NCBI GenBank assembly: GCA_963281255.1 | Contig: OY725489.1 | Span: forward strand, 5,146,001 to 5,210,000 | Reading direction: 5' to 3' | DNA: 64,000 nt | Source: Aphrocallistes beatrix | Taxonomy: Eukaryota > Porifera > Hexactinellida > Sceptrulophora > Aphrocallistidae | Part shown: piece after piece, positions 20,640 through 33,432 of the stretch | How positions within the stretch are numbered: position 1 is the stretch's first letter | Layout: every line of letters starts with the position of its first letter | Program-made: the position numbers and the translations under genes | The notes under the pieces: generated by a model | The model's database searches: none | The model's input: the letters and a program-made list of their open reading frames with translations, nothing else | What the model was told of the DNA's origin: nothing

Positions 20640-22250
20640 GACATGAAGATAATTATATACGCGTATTTATTAATAAGTTTAAGTATCTTCCTTTGAGTAT
20701 CTTTGGGACAAGAGGTGGTAGAAGTAATATTCTTGGCCTTTTTGTTGAGTAAATAGTTACTTGAAGTCATTAAAATACAACGTAGCATATCTTTTCCGTC
20801 AATACAGCAATCAGTACACTCAAATGCCCAATCCTCACATTCTTCATCCTCAATTTTTAGAATAGCCAACTGACCCTCATCCAAATGCTCCAGGTGCGTA
20901 TCGAAACTGGGCGAGTGGACACCTGTGTCATCAACAAACGCCTGTACATTCGGACACCCTCGTAGAGCCTGGTCTACCGCTCGCTGATAGGTAGCCTGTG
21001 AGTTTGACAATCCAAAAGGCATGAGGTTGAATTCAAACTGGCCGCGAGTTGAAACAAACGCAGTGAACTCGCTATGCTTTTCCTTCACAGGAACGCTCCA
21101 GTATGCGGATGCCCCATCCAGTGTAGAGAATACAGTTGCCCCTCCCATACGATCGAAAACATCTCGGGTATCCGGCATCGGATAGGCATCTCGCTTCGTC
21201 ACATCGTTGAGATCCCGGAAATATACGGCAAATCGATGGGTCCCGTCCTTTTTCTTCACTAAGATCACTCGACTCGCCCAAGAGGAAGAAGAGGGACGTA
21301 TGATCCCATTCTCGAGCATTTCATCTATCTGCTTGGATACCTCCGCCTCAATTTCCGGAGAAATACGCAACGGCCGGCTTCTGATCGGCCGCTCATCCAG
21401 AAGAGTGATAACGTGTTCCGCGGTTCCAATTTCGCGCGGGCTCTTCGGGTTCTCCGCGAAAACGTCTTTCCATATCGACAGCACCTTGCGTATGGCTGTC
21501 TCTTCTCGCGGTGATAGTTTCGGGTTTATATCGAACCTGGCCTCCAAGCTATCTCCCTCCTTTCCCATCTCAGTCTGCATAATTTCTGCTCTAGTCGCCG
21601 CGTATCCCCGCGTGCCGCAGCTAAAGAGGTTTTCCAACAACCACCTAGCCTAACTCTCATGTTTTCCCAATCGAAAGTAGTATTCTTGAAGCGCGGAGGA
21701 ACCTTCGCCCCAATATAACCACCCTATTGTTAGTATCGAGTACTTCGATTTCGTGTTCTAGTGGTCGACCATCCCCCACATCCATCGCCACGCAGGCCAT
21801 ACCACAGACCGCAAGCGCTGTCCGCCCTAGCCCATACACTTGACTGTACTTTGTGCTGTAAGGAATATTCATCTTTTGTACGGTGCCTCTGTCCACCACC
21901 GAAGGATCCGCCCCCGTGTCCATCATTACATTGATGGGCCGTTCCATTTAACTGGTACCACAACCGCCGTCTCATGTACAACACTATGCTGCGTCGTGGC
22001 CTGAAATACCCCTCTTCGACTTCGTGTATGTAGGCAATAGCGGACCTCGTGTCCTCTTTCGCCACATTTCGCACAGTGCCGTTCTGGGCATTGGGCCATA
22101 AAGTGCCTGTTCGAGTCGCAAATAAAGCACCGACCCTTCTTAGGGAATTGGCTTGCCGGATACTTCCTTGTAGGTCCATCCCGCCTCCCCATTGCCCTTT
22201 GCTGCGTGGCGCATCCTTATATGTATAGAAACAGTTGAGAGCTAACATTC
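20640..22250 (-). mobile_element. Ty3/Gypsy LTR retrotransposon fossil
   Basis: Minus-strand pieces in pol order. A two-knuckle CCHC nucleocapsid-like segment lies near 22070-22145 (CFICDSNRHFMAQC, CAKCGERGHEVRYC). An aspartic protease follows at about 21660-21945 (MMDTGADPSVVD). A reverse transcriptase lies at about 20890-21560 (MLENGIIRPSSSSWASRVIL, LMPFGLSNSQATYQ, FVDD). RNase H and integrase are not seen and no LTR pair was found. It is broken and truncated, with several breaks. A hAT MITE sits beside its 3' end. Old but still recognisable. Confidence 0.85.
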
Positions 22251-22659
22251 AAGAACAAATACAACGTAAAAGTAAAAAGGAACCATATAGCAGAGAAAGA
22301 AAATAGCCATAACATTGATATTAATTTATTGGAACGTAGACTAGTTTCATATACTTATGCATCAAACAAATGATGAATTAGCTGATTTGGAACAAAAATT
22401 ATTTATTCATATTATGGGTGCGTAAGAAAATCCACTTTATCTTATCCCTGGTACCATGGAAAATTGTTCAGTGAAACGGCCTGTATGTAGTAGGCTATGA
22501 CAAGTAGTATTAGCGATACTATGATCGATATATATAGTACATGAATGGTCCATTTTTGTATAACGAAAATCTACATTGAAGCATTACAAACAGAACACAA
22601 ACCAAACCAAACTAAAACAAACAAAGACAGAACAGACTAAAGTAGCAGATCAAAGCTCG

Positions 22660-24910
22660 TAAGATGTTAACTGAAGAATACGAAGCGATCTCGAACTTCC
22701 TTATTCAAGATGTGTATCTTACATCTGTTCTCGAATCAAAGAAGAAGACGTGTCAGGTAAAGAGGAACTTTCGGGTCAAAGCCTCACAATATGTAGTCGG
22801 AAAAGATGATAAACTTTTCAAGGTAAATGCAATTTTGTTCTAACATTTTATCAATACTTTTATTTCTCAGCTATCTAGAACAAGTAATAAGTTATAGAAA
22901 TAAAGTCAACTCCGTGAAAGTTTTAATGATGTATTATCACCTGACTTTGATAATCAAGTATGTTATTTGAATTTACATGAAGCCAAATTAGTTACTCAAT
23001 ACCACTTGTTCAACATTGTGATAAATGCCATTCATTCAAGTCATCCCTTATTACAAAAATAGTTTCCCATTCACGCAATCATGTAATCGTAACTATCAAA
23101 TAATTCCTGACAAATATCTCGCTACTTGAAGATGACTTTTGGAATCGGTGAACATCTTGTTATTGCATTCCATTACTAATTATATCGTATGTCTTCTTTA
23201 GGTCAAAACTTGTCATGGTTGTCAAACTGAAGCTGCACTACCACCGCAACCTCAAAGAAAACTGCATCCAATCCCTCCCCCAGATCAACCCTGGAAACAT
23301 ATTGGTATTGACCTTGTTTGCGATTTACAAGGTAACAAAGAAGGCTATAAACATCTGGTAACAACATGTTACCTCGGTAAATTCTCTGCAGTCCGCCCTT
23401 TGAAAACCAAAACAAGTAGAGAAGTTTTGACACAGCTGTAGAGTATTTATTTACTCTAAGAGTACCTCAGGTTATCCAGCATGATCAAGGTCCTGAGTTT
23501 GTTAGCAAGGTATGTGGCTCTTTGCAAGGAAAACCAATTCCAAAAAGTATTTTTTAATTGTAAAGTTAAATTAATATATATCATTAGGAGTTTCAAGAAT
23601 TTCACAGGAAATTGGGAGCTGATAATCGCAAGACAACTGCTTACCATCCAGAGAGTAATGATCTCGTCGAAGCACATAATAAAATAATTAAAACCAAGCT
23701 CCATAAAATGGTAAAAGAAACATGAGAAGAATGGCCGAGCAAATTACAAGCTGCTGTCCTGGCTGCAAATACATGTTGGAAGAGATCAACAGATTACTCA
23801 CCATTTACCTGATGTATGGCGAGAAGCTAACTGTATTGAACTATTTTCTCATACTAATATACGTGTTGAAATTGAAGATATTGAGGATCTAAAGTTCTAA
23901 ACAATATGCAAATTCTAACCAATCCAGATGAAGGAGCTGACACATTCTCCCACAACTCCGAAAATCCTGATGAATGGATATGCCCACTAATGGAAGCTCG
24001 GTCTATATCACAGACAAATGCTCATGCTAACATCTTGAAAGAGCAATTAAAGCAAAAACATGTATTTGATAGTAAAGTGAAGAAAAACAGGTAATTTTGC
24101 ATTAATAGAAGGTAATTGTAGCTGTTTTAATGGGATCTCTTTCAACAGTTCGAAAATCAATCAAGGAGATCCAATTCTTTTTCGGAATATACGAAAAGCC
24201 AAGAAAATGCCAGGAACTAAGACAGAACCTAAATATATTGGGCCTGTTATTGCAACTGAAGTGACGGATAGTCATGCACTAGTTGTCAAGGAAGGCAGTG
24301 ACTCTAAAAGCAGAAAAATTCCGCTTCACCTCGCTAGGCCCTACTTTCCACGGTCAGAAGCCAAACTGACAAAGCGTAAAAACAGTGATCTCCCAACCAA
24401 CGTTCAAACAAAGAAATACAAGGTAATATAATTATTTTATCATGTACTGACAAAAATTTTGCAAAATTTAAAATTATATTATAAATAGGGGCATAGTTTG
24501 AGTTTATTTGAGCCATGGACACTCGATACAATTGGAGATGATGGTAATTGTCTTTTCAGGTGCCTTTCCAAGATAATTACCGGCAGTGAGGAGTATCACG
24601 CCAAGCTCAGGCGAAATTTGTCGATACATACTCAGCGATGGTAAAGATACAATTGGTTGGTACTTCAGTCAGGTCTTGTCAACTACTCCCGCAGAATATC
24701 TTAGTGAGAAGTGTATGAATAACACAGGCAACTGGGGAAGTGATGTGGAATTAATGGCTGCATCTGCACTGCTGAAGACGGATATTTATGTTGCGAACAA
24801 AATATACCGGACAGATGATAGATCATTTCTGAAGTGCGGTGGTCACGTATAAGATCCTCCAACGACAACAGCAAAAATAGTGCAATATACATTTCCAATT
24901 TTTATGATCA
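22660..24910 (+). mobile_element. Integrase plus OTU-protease element, Ginger-like, broken
   Basis: Plus-strand pieces in order. A short zinc/leader-type segment (KRNFRVKASQYV) lies near 22760. An integrase core follows at about 23210-23720 (VKTCHGCQTEA, PWKHIGIDLVCDLQG, QHDQGPEFV, TAYHPESN). A C-terminal integrase segment lies at 24207-24430 (EPKYIGPVIATE, KIPLHLARPYFPR). An OTU cysteine-protease domain follows at about 24525-24910 (TIGDDGNCLFRCLS, then NWGSDVELMAASALL, then a terminal ISNFYDHYQPV). From memory, Ginger1 elements and KRBA2-type genes have this integrase style, and some carry OTU domains. No reverse transcriptase lies on this strand. Treated as a fossil; broken in several places. 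No terminal repeats were identified. Confidence 0.7.
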
Positions 24911-26136
24911 CTACCAACCTGTTACTAGAATGATTAACAGCCTTACTCCAACATTTAATTGCATTGAAAAACATCAGGATATCCAAACAATTAATTGAGC
25001 CTCCTAAACTACTAATATAATGAACTTTGACCCGATCGATCTTTCCTCCCTCATTTACTGGCTGAACAAAGTAACACTAAACACCAGACATCTCAAGTGA
25101 ATTGCGGGAGGCAACGCAACTGACGAGTCCAAGCCGGGACGAAACACATATTTAAACAGAAGACAAGTGAGTTTTTAAGAAATTCAACTTCTAAATTAAC
25201 TGTCTGGGTGAGTATTCGCAAAGTGTCTAAAATATCTCTGTTGCTAAAGTTGACTAATTCATTAAAAAATGATAAATAATTATGAATTATTCAAATAATG
25301 ATATTTTCTTGTAAAAAAAATCCATTTTGAATAATTCTTCTCAGGCTTGATGAATTAATTATGAATTATTCGAATTATTCATTATTTCGTGAATTAGTCA
25401 ACTTAGGACTCTGTTGTGGTATCTAAATGTTTATTATATGCTATCAAGACGATAATCCAAACATAAAAAATAATTTGAGTAAAAAGATTTTTCTATCAAA
25501 TGTATTTGAATTTGTTTTCAATTTCTAAATTTTTTAATATCTGTAAATTTTAGGGTATTTTCTAGCATAGTAATAGACAATTAGATACCACAATTTGTAT
25601 TTGTCTGTAATGTTGAATCGACCCTACTCTCGCTACTACAGTAGACTCCACTTAACATACATTTCATTATTGTATGAATACCGCGAATAGGTCTATACGA
25701 GGGTCAGTCCAAAGTTTTGCCGTACACCAGTTCTACTGAGCGTACAGTCTAATAATTTATAGAATACAAGCGCGCTTCGCTTGCTTGTGCTACGCGGCTG
25801 GCGGACACTTTGTGTCCACGGGAGGCTTCCTTCGGTCGCCTGTGATCACCATTGATTAATTATAAGAGAAATAACATCTCTAAATACTTCAGTCCTACTC
25901 TTACTATAATCGATATCACAAGAAAAATCACCAAATTTGTCAAATTTTAAAATTTTGATGAGTAATGATGACGTCATAACAAAGTGATGAATCGACACTT
26001 TTTGATGATAGTTGCATCATATGTCAAGTATATTAATATACACATTCTATTAAAATTTCAGCCTTCTATCTTCTATAATGGTTGTGTTATGCTCAAATAA
26101 CTGTATTGCTTTACTTTAAAAAATGTGGCAATGATG

Positions 26137-26928
26137 TTGCAGTGCAAACGCGAGATTGGTGTACACGCGTGTACACGTGTGAACGCGTGTACACCAACTA
26201 GCTGGTGTACACGCGTGTACACTGGTGTAAACCCGGGTTTCCATTAAGTTTGATAATATCGCGTTTACACCTGTGAAACGCGAGTACCAATATAATTAAA
26301 TATTGTGGTTGATTTATTACTCTAAAATATGATATGATGAGACATATACTAATTACATCTTCTAATCTGATTTATTCTCGTGTGCATTTCGATTTCAATA
26401 AGTATTATAATCTCGGTTTCTAGTTTTATTACTTAGGGAATTTTAGACACATGCATTGAGATATTTGTGTATAGAAAAGGGACATTGCGTAGAATTATCT
26501 TCGGTACTATTTTGGGATTGTTGCAGTGTAACCTCTGTAAACGCGTTCACACCGGTGTATAATGAATATAGTATACTGTTTTAACAATAAACAATTCATC
26601 ATATCGTATTCTAGAGCAGGGGTCCTCAACCTTTTTTCGACTGTGAACCCCCTAAAGCAATTTCTCTGTATTCTGTGGACCCCCTCCTATTAACTGCAAT
26701 ACAAAATTTCGAATCCTGTGGACCCCCTGATATCTTCTGTGGACCACTAAGGGGTCCGCGGACCACAGGTTGCGGACCACTGTTCTAGAGTAATAAATCA
26801 ACCACAATATTTAATTATATTGGTACTCGCGTTTACACTGGTGTAAACGTGAGATTATCAAACTTAATGGAAACCCGGGTTTACACCAGTTTACACGCGT
26901 GTACACCAATCTCGCGTTTGCACTGCAA
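26137..26928. mobile_element. Fold-back MITE with ~190-bp inverted ends
   Basis: Starts TTGCAGTGCAAACGCGAGAT and ends with the reverse complement (...ctcgcgtttgcactgcaa). The flanks caatgatg (26129-26136) and caatgacg (26929-26936) form an 8-bp target duplication with one change. The ends contain repeated palindromic 'ggtgtacacgcgtgtacacc' motifs. The 8-bp duplication suggests hAT or P mobilisation. Non-coding. Confidence 0.8.
26617..26782. mobile_element. hAT-type MITE, innermost of the nest
   Basis: The ends CAGGGGTCCTCAACC and ...GGTTGCGGACCACTG are inverted repeats. Perfect 8-bp duplication ttctagag (26609-26616, 26783-26790). 166 bp, with repeated 'tgtggaccccct' motifs inside. Confidence 0.9.
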
Positions 26929-27719
26929 CAATGACGTCATAATTCCATGATGGGTGGACATTTTGCTCTGTGCTCAGAACTCAGTGGAGCCATAGCCAAA
27001 AGACTCCCACATGCCAAAAATCAGCTTTCCTATAAAATGGTCAATAAAACTCCTATAAAATCGTCAATATTGATCTGATTAACTTTATAATTTAATAGTT
27101 TAAAATGTGCTGGATTTCTGCTCCAATACCATCAAAAAGTGCACGAAAGTATAAAATCTCCATTTAATGCAAAATCAACATGTGAAATAATTGAATCACG
27201 AATTACTAACAGAAGAAAACAAGTAGATTAATTAAATACCTATACATGTTGGATTACATGATACTTGGTATATACGTATGCCATAGGCTAGCGAATCATT
27301 TGAAATGTTGTACAAGTAGATGTGAAAAATAGCATACAAGTGTCTATATAGAATTGTGCTCAGAGCCCAGAAAAGTAATGTTTTAGAACAAATATAGCTA
27401 GTTTAGAGAAGAGGAGAAAAAGGAACACAAATTAATCCCAAGATCATGAGAACAGCTTCAGATTATACATTTTCATTGAACATTTCAGAAATTTTTAAAT
27501 ATCACTGGTTGCGGTTATTGACAGCGAAACTGAAATAACAAGGGAATACTTCAAAACCAAACCAAAATTTCTGCACATTGCAAAGTACGTATATACAACA
27601 AGATAGAAGACTAAAATTTTGGTAATGAAAATCTCCCCGAATGCTATGTTATAGTTCCGGTTTCACCTACGGTGTTAGTTTCAGTACCATTTTTGAGGTA
27701 CAAACCGAACGAATATCAA

Positions 27720-28583
27720 ATTGTTATCAGCTTCATTGAAATATTGCCATTGTGGAGTCGTTGATCAAAGAGGATAACCGCATTACCTATGAGCAGTTTA
27801 ACCCTAGACATCGGAAAAGCAGCCATTAATACTATCCTACATGATCATCTCGGTGTTAGTAAGCTTGCGGCCCGTTGGATCCCTTATAAACTCACAGAAT
27901 TGCAGATGGAGGCAAGGGTAGAGTGGTGCAAGTTTATGCTCAAGAAGTTCAACGGAGGAGGGTCCAAACGTGTTTATGATATCCTAACATGTGATGAGAC
28001 ATGGATCTATCAGTACGATCCAGAAACAAAGCAACAATCTTCAATATGGGAATTTCCAGGAGAAGATCCCCCTGTAAAAGTTCGCCGGGCTCGAAGCGTC
28101 GGGAAAGATGGTGGCCGCATTTTTATGTAAGACGGGCGTAGTTCCAGGCCCAGAGCCATAGTTCCTCTCGAGGATCGTCGTACAGTCAATGCTGATTGGT
28201 ACATCACCAATTGTCTCCCAAAGGCCTTCGAAGCTTGGAGTTCTCGTCGCAATAAAGCCGGCATCCGTGGCCTACTCCTTCACCACGATAATGCATCTGC
28301 ACACACTGCAGCCAAAACACGACTCCCTGGCTGAAAATTTGGTCCAGTTGTGATCGCATCCCCCCTACAGTCCAGATTTGGCCCTATGAGACTTTTTCCT
28401 ATTCCCAACTATCAAATAAAAGATCCGAGGAATCAGGTTTGGCAGTCCGGAAGAGGCCCGACTAGCGTTCGAAGAGGCCCTCTGGACCCTGCCAGAGGAA
28501 AAATGGCATAACCGCTTCGAGAATTGGTTTCATCGTATGCAACTTTGCATAGAATGTAGTGGTAAATACTTTGAGAAGCTGTG
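27720..28583 (+). pseudogene. Mariner transposase remnant
   Basis: Recognisable blocks: VESLIKEDNRIT near 27755, then an open frame at 27789-28130 (LGVSKLAARWIPYKLTELQM, ARVEWCKFMLKKF). The first catalytic Asp is in LTCDETWIYQYDPETKQQ. Further on, TVNADWYITNCLPKAFEAW, then the second catalytic Asp in LLLHHDNASAHTA near 28290, then PYSPDLAL and DFFLFPTIK near 28375-28425. A frameshift follows GGRIFM near 28127. Stops interrupt the region after the second Asp and the PYSPDLA block. The N-terminal helix-turn-helix is missing. Inactive member of the mariner D,D34D group. Confidence 0.85.
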
Positions 28584-28649
28584 AAAATTTGATTACTATT
28601 GGTTAATTATTTTTTGTGTACGACAAAACTTTTGGACTGACCCTCGTAC

Positions 28650-29770
28650 TATGTTATTCTGAAGGGGCTGGTGAGCATTTGCTCGGGTAACTCATGGCAT
28701 TCAAGAGCTAATAATGATTTTAGTAAATGAAATATAAATGAGTAAAAAGATTAAATTGTCTTTATTTTTAGTTAAATTACTACTTAGTAGTATTAACTAT
28801 GAATTTATACCCACAGTAAATTCAAGCTGTTCACAATAAAGAAATTATTATATCAACCAGTAACAAGGCATGGAATGCCTTCTTTCCTAAACCACAAGTA
28901 CTATATTTTAGGTGGCCGTAAACTTTAACTAATCCGTTTTAATTTGTGGTTTCACAATTAAACATTGAAAATTTCTACACTCCATAGCCACAAAGATGTT
29001 CATATTATTATCGTATACTAGACCGAAAATTCGCAACACGACAACTCGTTTTTGCGATCATAATCTGTCTACTTTCTTATGATCATGTTCTGTATACTTT
29101 TTGTTATATGGATTTTCCTGTTTGGAATTGAATTATTCTTTCAAAACTGTCCAATATTCATTGCATTGAAATTTATAGCACATTTTGACACATAAAAGTT
29201 TAAAGCGCAGGATTGCGCACGTTCCAATCTTTCTGGAGCGGGAGTGGGTGCGCTCCATTTCCATTAGAGGAGCGGAAACGGAAGGAGCGTAGAGCAGCTG
29301 ACTTGGATTTGCAAATAAAGAAAAAAATATTTGTGAACAGGAAATGGAATATCAATCTAAAAATAAACGTATAAGAATTTCGAAGCCCGTGGGAGTACAT
29401 ACGACTTACTTTTTCCATCAAATGTGCAGGTCATAACCGACAAATGTGTTGGTCATGACCAACCAACTTGTTGGTATTAGCGAAATGTTTTGAAGTAACT
29501 TTGCTAATCCGCTGGTTTTGCACTTCAAATGCTTTTCAAGGTCATTTGGGGTGTGTGTTGGTGGTATGTTCCACCATGGAGAGTGCGTCTTATGTATGCT
29601 CGTTCAAAATATAGAACAAGGCCTTGTGTTACTAGCATTGGAAGTTGTTAGAGACTACATCTGCAAATAATTTTGGAGTGTCAAATGGCAGCTGAATCTG
29701 TTCCCACTTTCTGATATATGTATGCTTCATTTCAAGAATAAGGGATAGAACATTCGGAAACCCAATATGT
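28650..29770. other. No recognised gene or repeat
   Basis: AT-rich and non-coding. 'tgttggtcatgaccaaccaa' at about 29450 is a small palindromic patch. A GC-richer patch at 29210-29300 (ggagcggaaacggaaggagc) is unassigned. Confidence 0.4.
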
Positions 29771-29775
29771 TGTGT

Positions 29776-30850
29776 CATGGTCTACTTAATATACGGCTGT
29801 ATATGTCACCGAGAAGGCCATAAAAGGCGGCCAGTTTTAACAAACTCAAAATTTAATTAGAACGATAAGTCAAAAACCGCTTCCGATAGACATTTGAAAT
29901 GTATTATTACCATATACAAACATTATATCAGAGTATATAATTCCGTTGTCAAAATTTGATATGTCATAATGTGATTGCGCAATAGGCTCTTTTTTGAGCG
30001 GAAAATGTTGCTGTTCCTGCTCATATTAAACATCTTTATCTGCATTTCTAATGCTTGATTTTTTGATAGAGCAACAATAGGAAGACCTCAATCCAAAAAA
30101 TCTGAAAATTTTAGTTGGAATGTCTATACAAAAAATTACATGTTTAAGCCATAACTCGAAAAGTATAGATCATAGACACTAAAAAAATTTGCCATTTAAT
30201 CCGTAATCTATTACTTCCTATATGAGAATAATACTATTCACATGTTTATTTTCGATAAGTTATGAGTTATCTAGGATTTTGTCACATCTCATTACTTCTC
30301 TATAGATCGTGATTAAATCCTAGATAACTCAGAACTTATTGAAAATAAACATGTGAATAGTATTATTCTTATATAGAAAGTGATAAATTACGGATTAAAT
30401 GATATAATTTCTTAGTGTCTACGATCTACGTATCCTTTTCGAGTTATGGCATAAACATGTAATTTTTGTTTTCATTGCAACTGAAGAATGCATAGATATT
30501 CCAACTAAAATTTTCAGATTTTTTGGCTTAAAGTCTTCCTATTGTTGCTCTATCAAAAATCAAGCATTAGAAATGCAGATAACGATGTTTAAGATGAGCT
30601 GGAACAACAACATTTTTCGCTCTAAAAAGAGCCTATTGCGCAATCACATAATGACACATCAACTTTTTGACAGCGGAATTGGATACACTGATATAATGTT
30701 TGTATATAGTAATAATACATTTCGAATGTCTATCGGAAGCGGTTTTTGATTTATTGCTCTAATTAAATTTTGACTTTGTTAAAACTGGCCTCTTCCTTTT
30801 ATGGCCTTCTCGGTGACATACATATATAGCCGTATATTAAGTAGGCCATG
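29776..30850. mobile_element. 1.07-kb palindrome (fold-back element)
   Basis: The left arm starts CATGGTCTACTTAATATACG and the right arm ends with its near-perfect reverse complement at 30850. The arms are about 500 bp each and meet near 30282-30315 ('gagttatctaggattt...aaatcctagataactc'). 'gttgt' lies on both sides (29771-29775 region, 30851-30855), perhaps a short duplication. No coding content. Transcription would give a long double-stranded hairpin. Confidence 0.8.
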
Positions 30851-31017
30851 GTTGTACTAAGAATCAACAATTCTCTGTTGTCTCAAATTGTCGCTCTACC
30901 GAATTGTCGTGTACCAAATGTCATGTACCGAAATGTCGTTATCCCTAATTTTGCTCTAACTTGTAAATACAATAACAAAATTTATGTAAAATATAGATTT
31001 CAAGTTTTGATAATGAA

Positions 31018-31045
31018 TCCTTACTATTAAAACTCGATTGTTATT

Positions 31046-31080
<35 letters not shown>

Positions 31081-31432
31081 GTAACGAATTGATTGAAGAA
31101 ACTGCCGGGCTCAGAAAGCTGATTTTTGGCATGTGGGAGTCTTTTGGCTATGGCTCCAGTAAGTTCTGAGTTCAGAGCAAAATGTCGACTCATCATGGAA
31201 TTATGACGTCATTGTCACATTTTTAAAAGTTAAGCAACACAGTTATTCGGGCATAACTCAGCCATTATAGGAGATAGAAGGCTGAAATTTTAATAGAATC
31301 TGTGTACTAACATACCTCACATATGATGCAACTATTATCAAAAAATGATGACTCATCACTTTGTTATGACGTCATCATTACGCATCAAAAATTTTTAAAT
31401 TCACAAATTTGGTGATTTTTCGAGTGATATCA
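31018..31432 (+). mobile_element. Family A copy 6, 3' truncated
   Basis: Begins 'tccttactattaaaactcga' after an A, then TA repeats (31053-31078) and 'tctgtaacgaattgattgaa'. It follows the family A body until 'ggtgatttttcgagtgatat' and lacks the GC module. Confidence 0.8.
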
Positions 31433-32105
31433 ATTAGTTGATATCATTTTTATAGTCAAAATGATTACGCAGCATATTTTATTTCGAGTCATAAATTTGT
31501 TTTAATCAGTAGGAAGAGTTCCAAATTCGAACATTAGGAACATTGAATGCAATAATTCTTCACTTTCAAAATAAATTGCAAGTTTCTATGATCTTATTAG
31601 ACATTGTATTCTGATGACGTGATCGTCACCTCAGAATGATGCAATAATCATTATTGTAGAGTGCTTGAGCTTGAACATTTCATTCGTTATATTTTCGCTT
31701 CTATTTTCTGACAGATTCTCTCTAATAAACTTTGAATAGATGATGAGACGATGCAAGCAAAATTTTGATCAGTCATTCAATCTTCAGCTATCACAATAAT
31801 CAATTTTGGTCTTTATAACTTTAGTGGGCCTATCAAATATCTTCTTTACGCAGCTTCTGCAATGTACACTGTGGTATAAATAAGAGAAATGCTAAAAGTG
31901 ACAAACTTCTGAATGAAGAAAACGATTTAGTATGAAGTAAAATCGTATAACGAGATGCAATTGACATAACAGTTAGGCCTTCAGTAAAAATCTGAAAATA
32001 TCTTATGAACATCAGCATGCTTTAGGGTATTTGATCTGAATTGATGATTTTAACTAATTTTGAGATATTTAGATTTTTTGCATCGTGTAGCGCAATAAAA
32101 CAGTA
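31433..32105. other. No recognised feature
   Basis: AT-rich sequence without a supported frame or repeat. Confidence 0.4.
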
Positions 32106-32529
32106 ACATCCAGTAACATTTAACATGCTTTATGGACTTTTGACATGGTCTGTGGATATTTAATTACACAAGAAACATTTATGCGTATTTAGGAGATTAA
32201 TTCTGTAGACCTGTCGTTTCGCTATTTTTAAAAGTTTTTAAAGTCGGGCACAGGAAGATGGGCCAATCCTTCCAGGATAGGTCTCGGGAAGGTTGTTTGA
32301 GCCTATGGTATTATTGTAAATTCAATCAGACCTAACACAAAATCAACCTAAATTTTCCACTTTTTCCACTACCGCCTGAGATTGTTAAGATTTTTGCGAA
32401 ACTAATGCAGAGATATCCCTAAATAGCGTTCTTTAGTAATTGTATGACCGCCGGCGAATCGTCCTTTTGGGGATCTAAAAATATTCTCGGTCATTAGATT
32501 CGAAATTGCTTCCTATCTACTTCTAACTA

Positions 32530-32590
32530 GCGCGATTCGCTTGCTTGCGCTGCACGGCAGGCGATCGCTGAGTGCCCGCAGGTATCCATT
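32530..32590 (-). repeat. Degenerate GC module inside the minisatellite
   Basis: 'tagcgcgattcgcttgcttg' then 'cgctgcacggcaggcg' matches the reverse-strand GC module (caagcgcgcttcgcttgc). No family A or C body is adjacent. Confidence 0.55.
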
Positions 32591-33432
32591 TTGAAATAGT
32601 CCTATCGTTAGTTACTTTTTACTTACATATGGGTGCTCGAGGGAGATTTTCCGTGTTCTAAGGACATTTAACGTCCTTAAGGAAATATCGCGCGGTGTTA
32701 GCACATATTAGTGCTCCAGGAACATATCTTACAGATGTTTGACCTGATTTAGTGGCAATATATATGCTGATGTGATATTTTCTTGTTGGAGAGACATTTC
32801 ATGTGCTCGTGTGAGACAATGACGTTCTATTGGGATATATATAATACGTGGTCTATCGAGGTTTGACGCACTCAAAAACCAATTCTAGAGCGAGATTATA
32901 ACCCGCGACCTAAGTTTTGATATTCAAACGCCCTAACCACTTCACCACCCAAGCAGATTTTGACGTACTCTTTCATATTTGACGTGCTCTTTCATAAAAA
33001 GTGCTGATGATTCGATTTATGTCTTTTAGAGACATTAAGTGTATTTAAGTTGGTCTAAGTAATTTAAGATGCTCTTTAGAAATTAACCGTATTTTATGGA
33101 CATTCGACAATCTCTAGAGGTATTTGATAACATATATGGAGATTTGCAGTACACTATTGAATTAAACGCAACTTAGGAATATTTATCATGCAATAAAGTA
33201 TCTAAAATAAATGTGCTTTAAGTACATTTGATATACCTAGAAAAAATAAAATTAGTTTATAGAATTTAAGCTGCACGAGGGATATTGAGACGTAGGATAT
33301 TGACATTTAACAAACTGTTGGAACATTTAACTATCTTAGGAGATATTTAAGTTGGTCTAAGTATATTTATGGTACTCTGGGGATATTACAGGAGTTCGTG
33401 ACACATTTACGTGCTATAGATATGTACACTAG

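Larger units (their letters stand above)
25767..27027 (-). mobile_element. Family A copy 5, inside the mariner
   Basis: The GC module (caagcgcgcttcgcttg) starts at 25767. The body runs to 'ccaaaaatcagcttt' at 27027, so the outermost 5' part is missing. It is split by a fold-back element at 26137-26928. Confidence 0.8.
25698..28646 (+). mobile_element. Mariner element with nested insertions
   Basis: Inverted ends CGAGGGTCAGTCCAAAG..TT..CGTACA at 25698 and its near reverse complement ending 28646 (gtacgacaaaacttttggac / tgaccctcg). TA lies on both sides (25696-25697, 28647-28648). The transposase remnant is at 27720-28580. A family A copy is inserted near the left end, carries a fold-back element, and that carries a hAT MITE. 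Without insertions the mariner would be about 1.7 kb. Confidence 0.85.
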
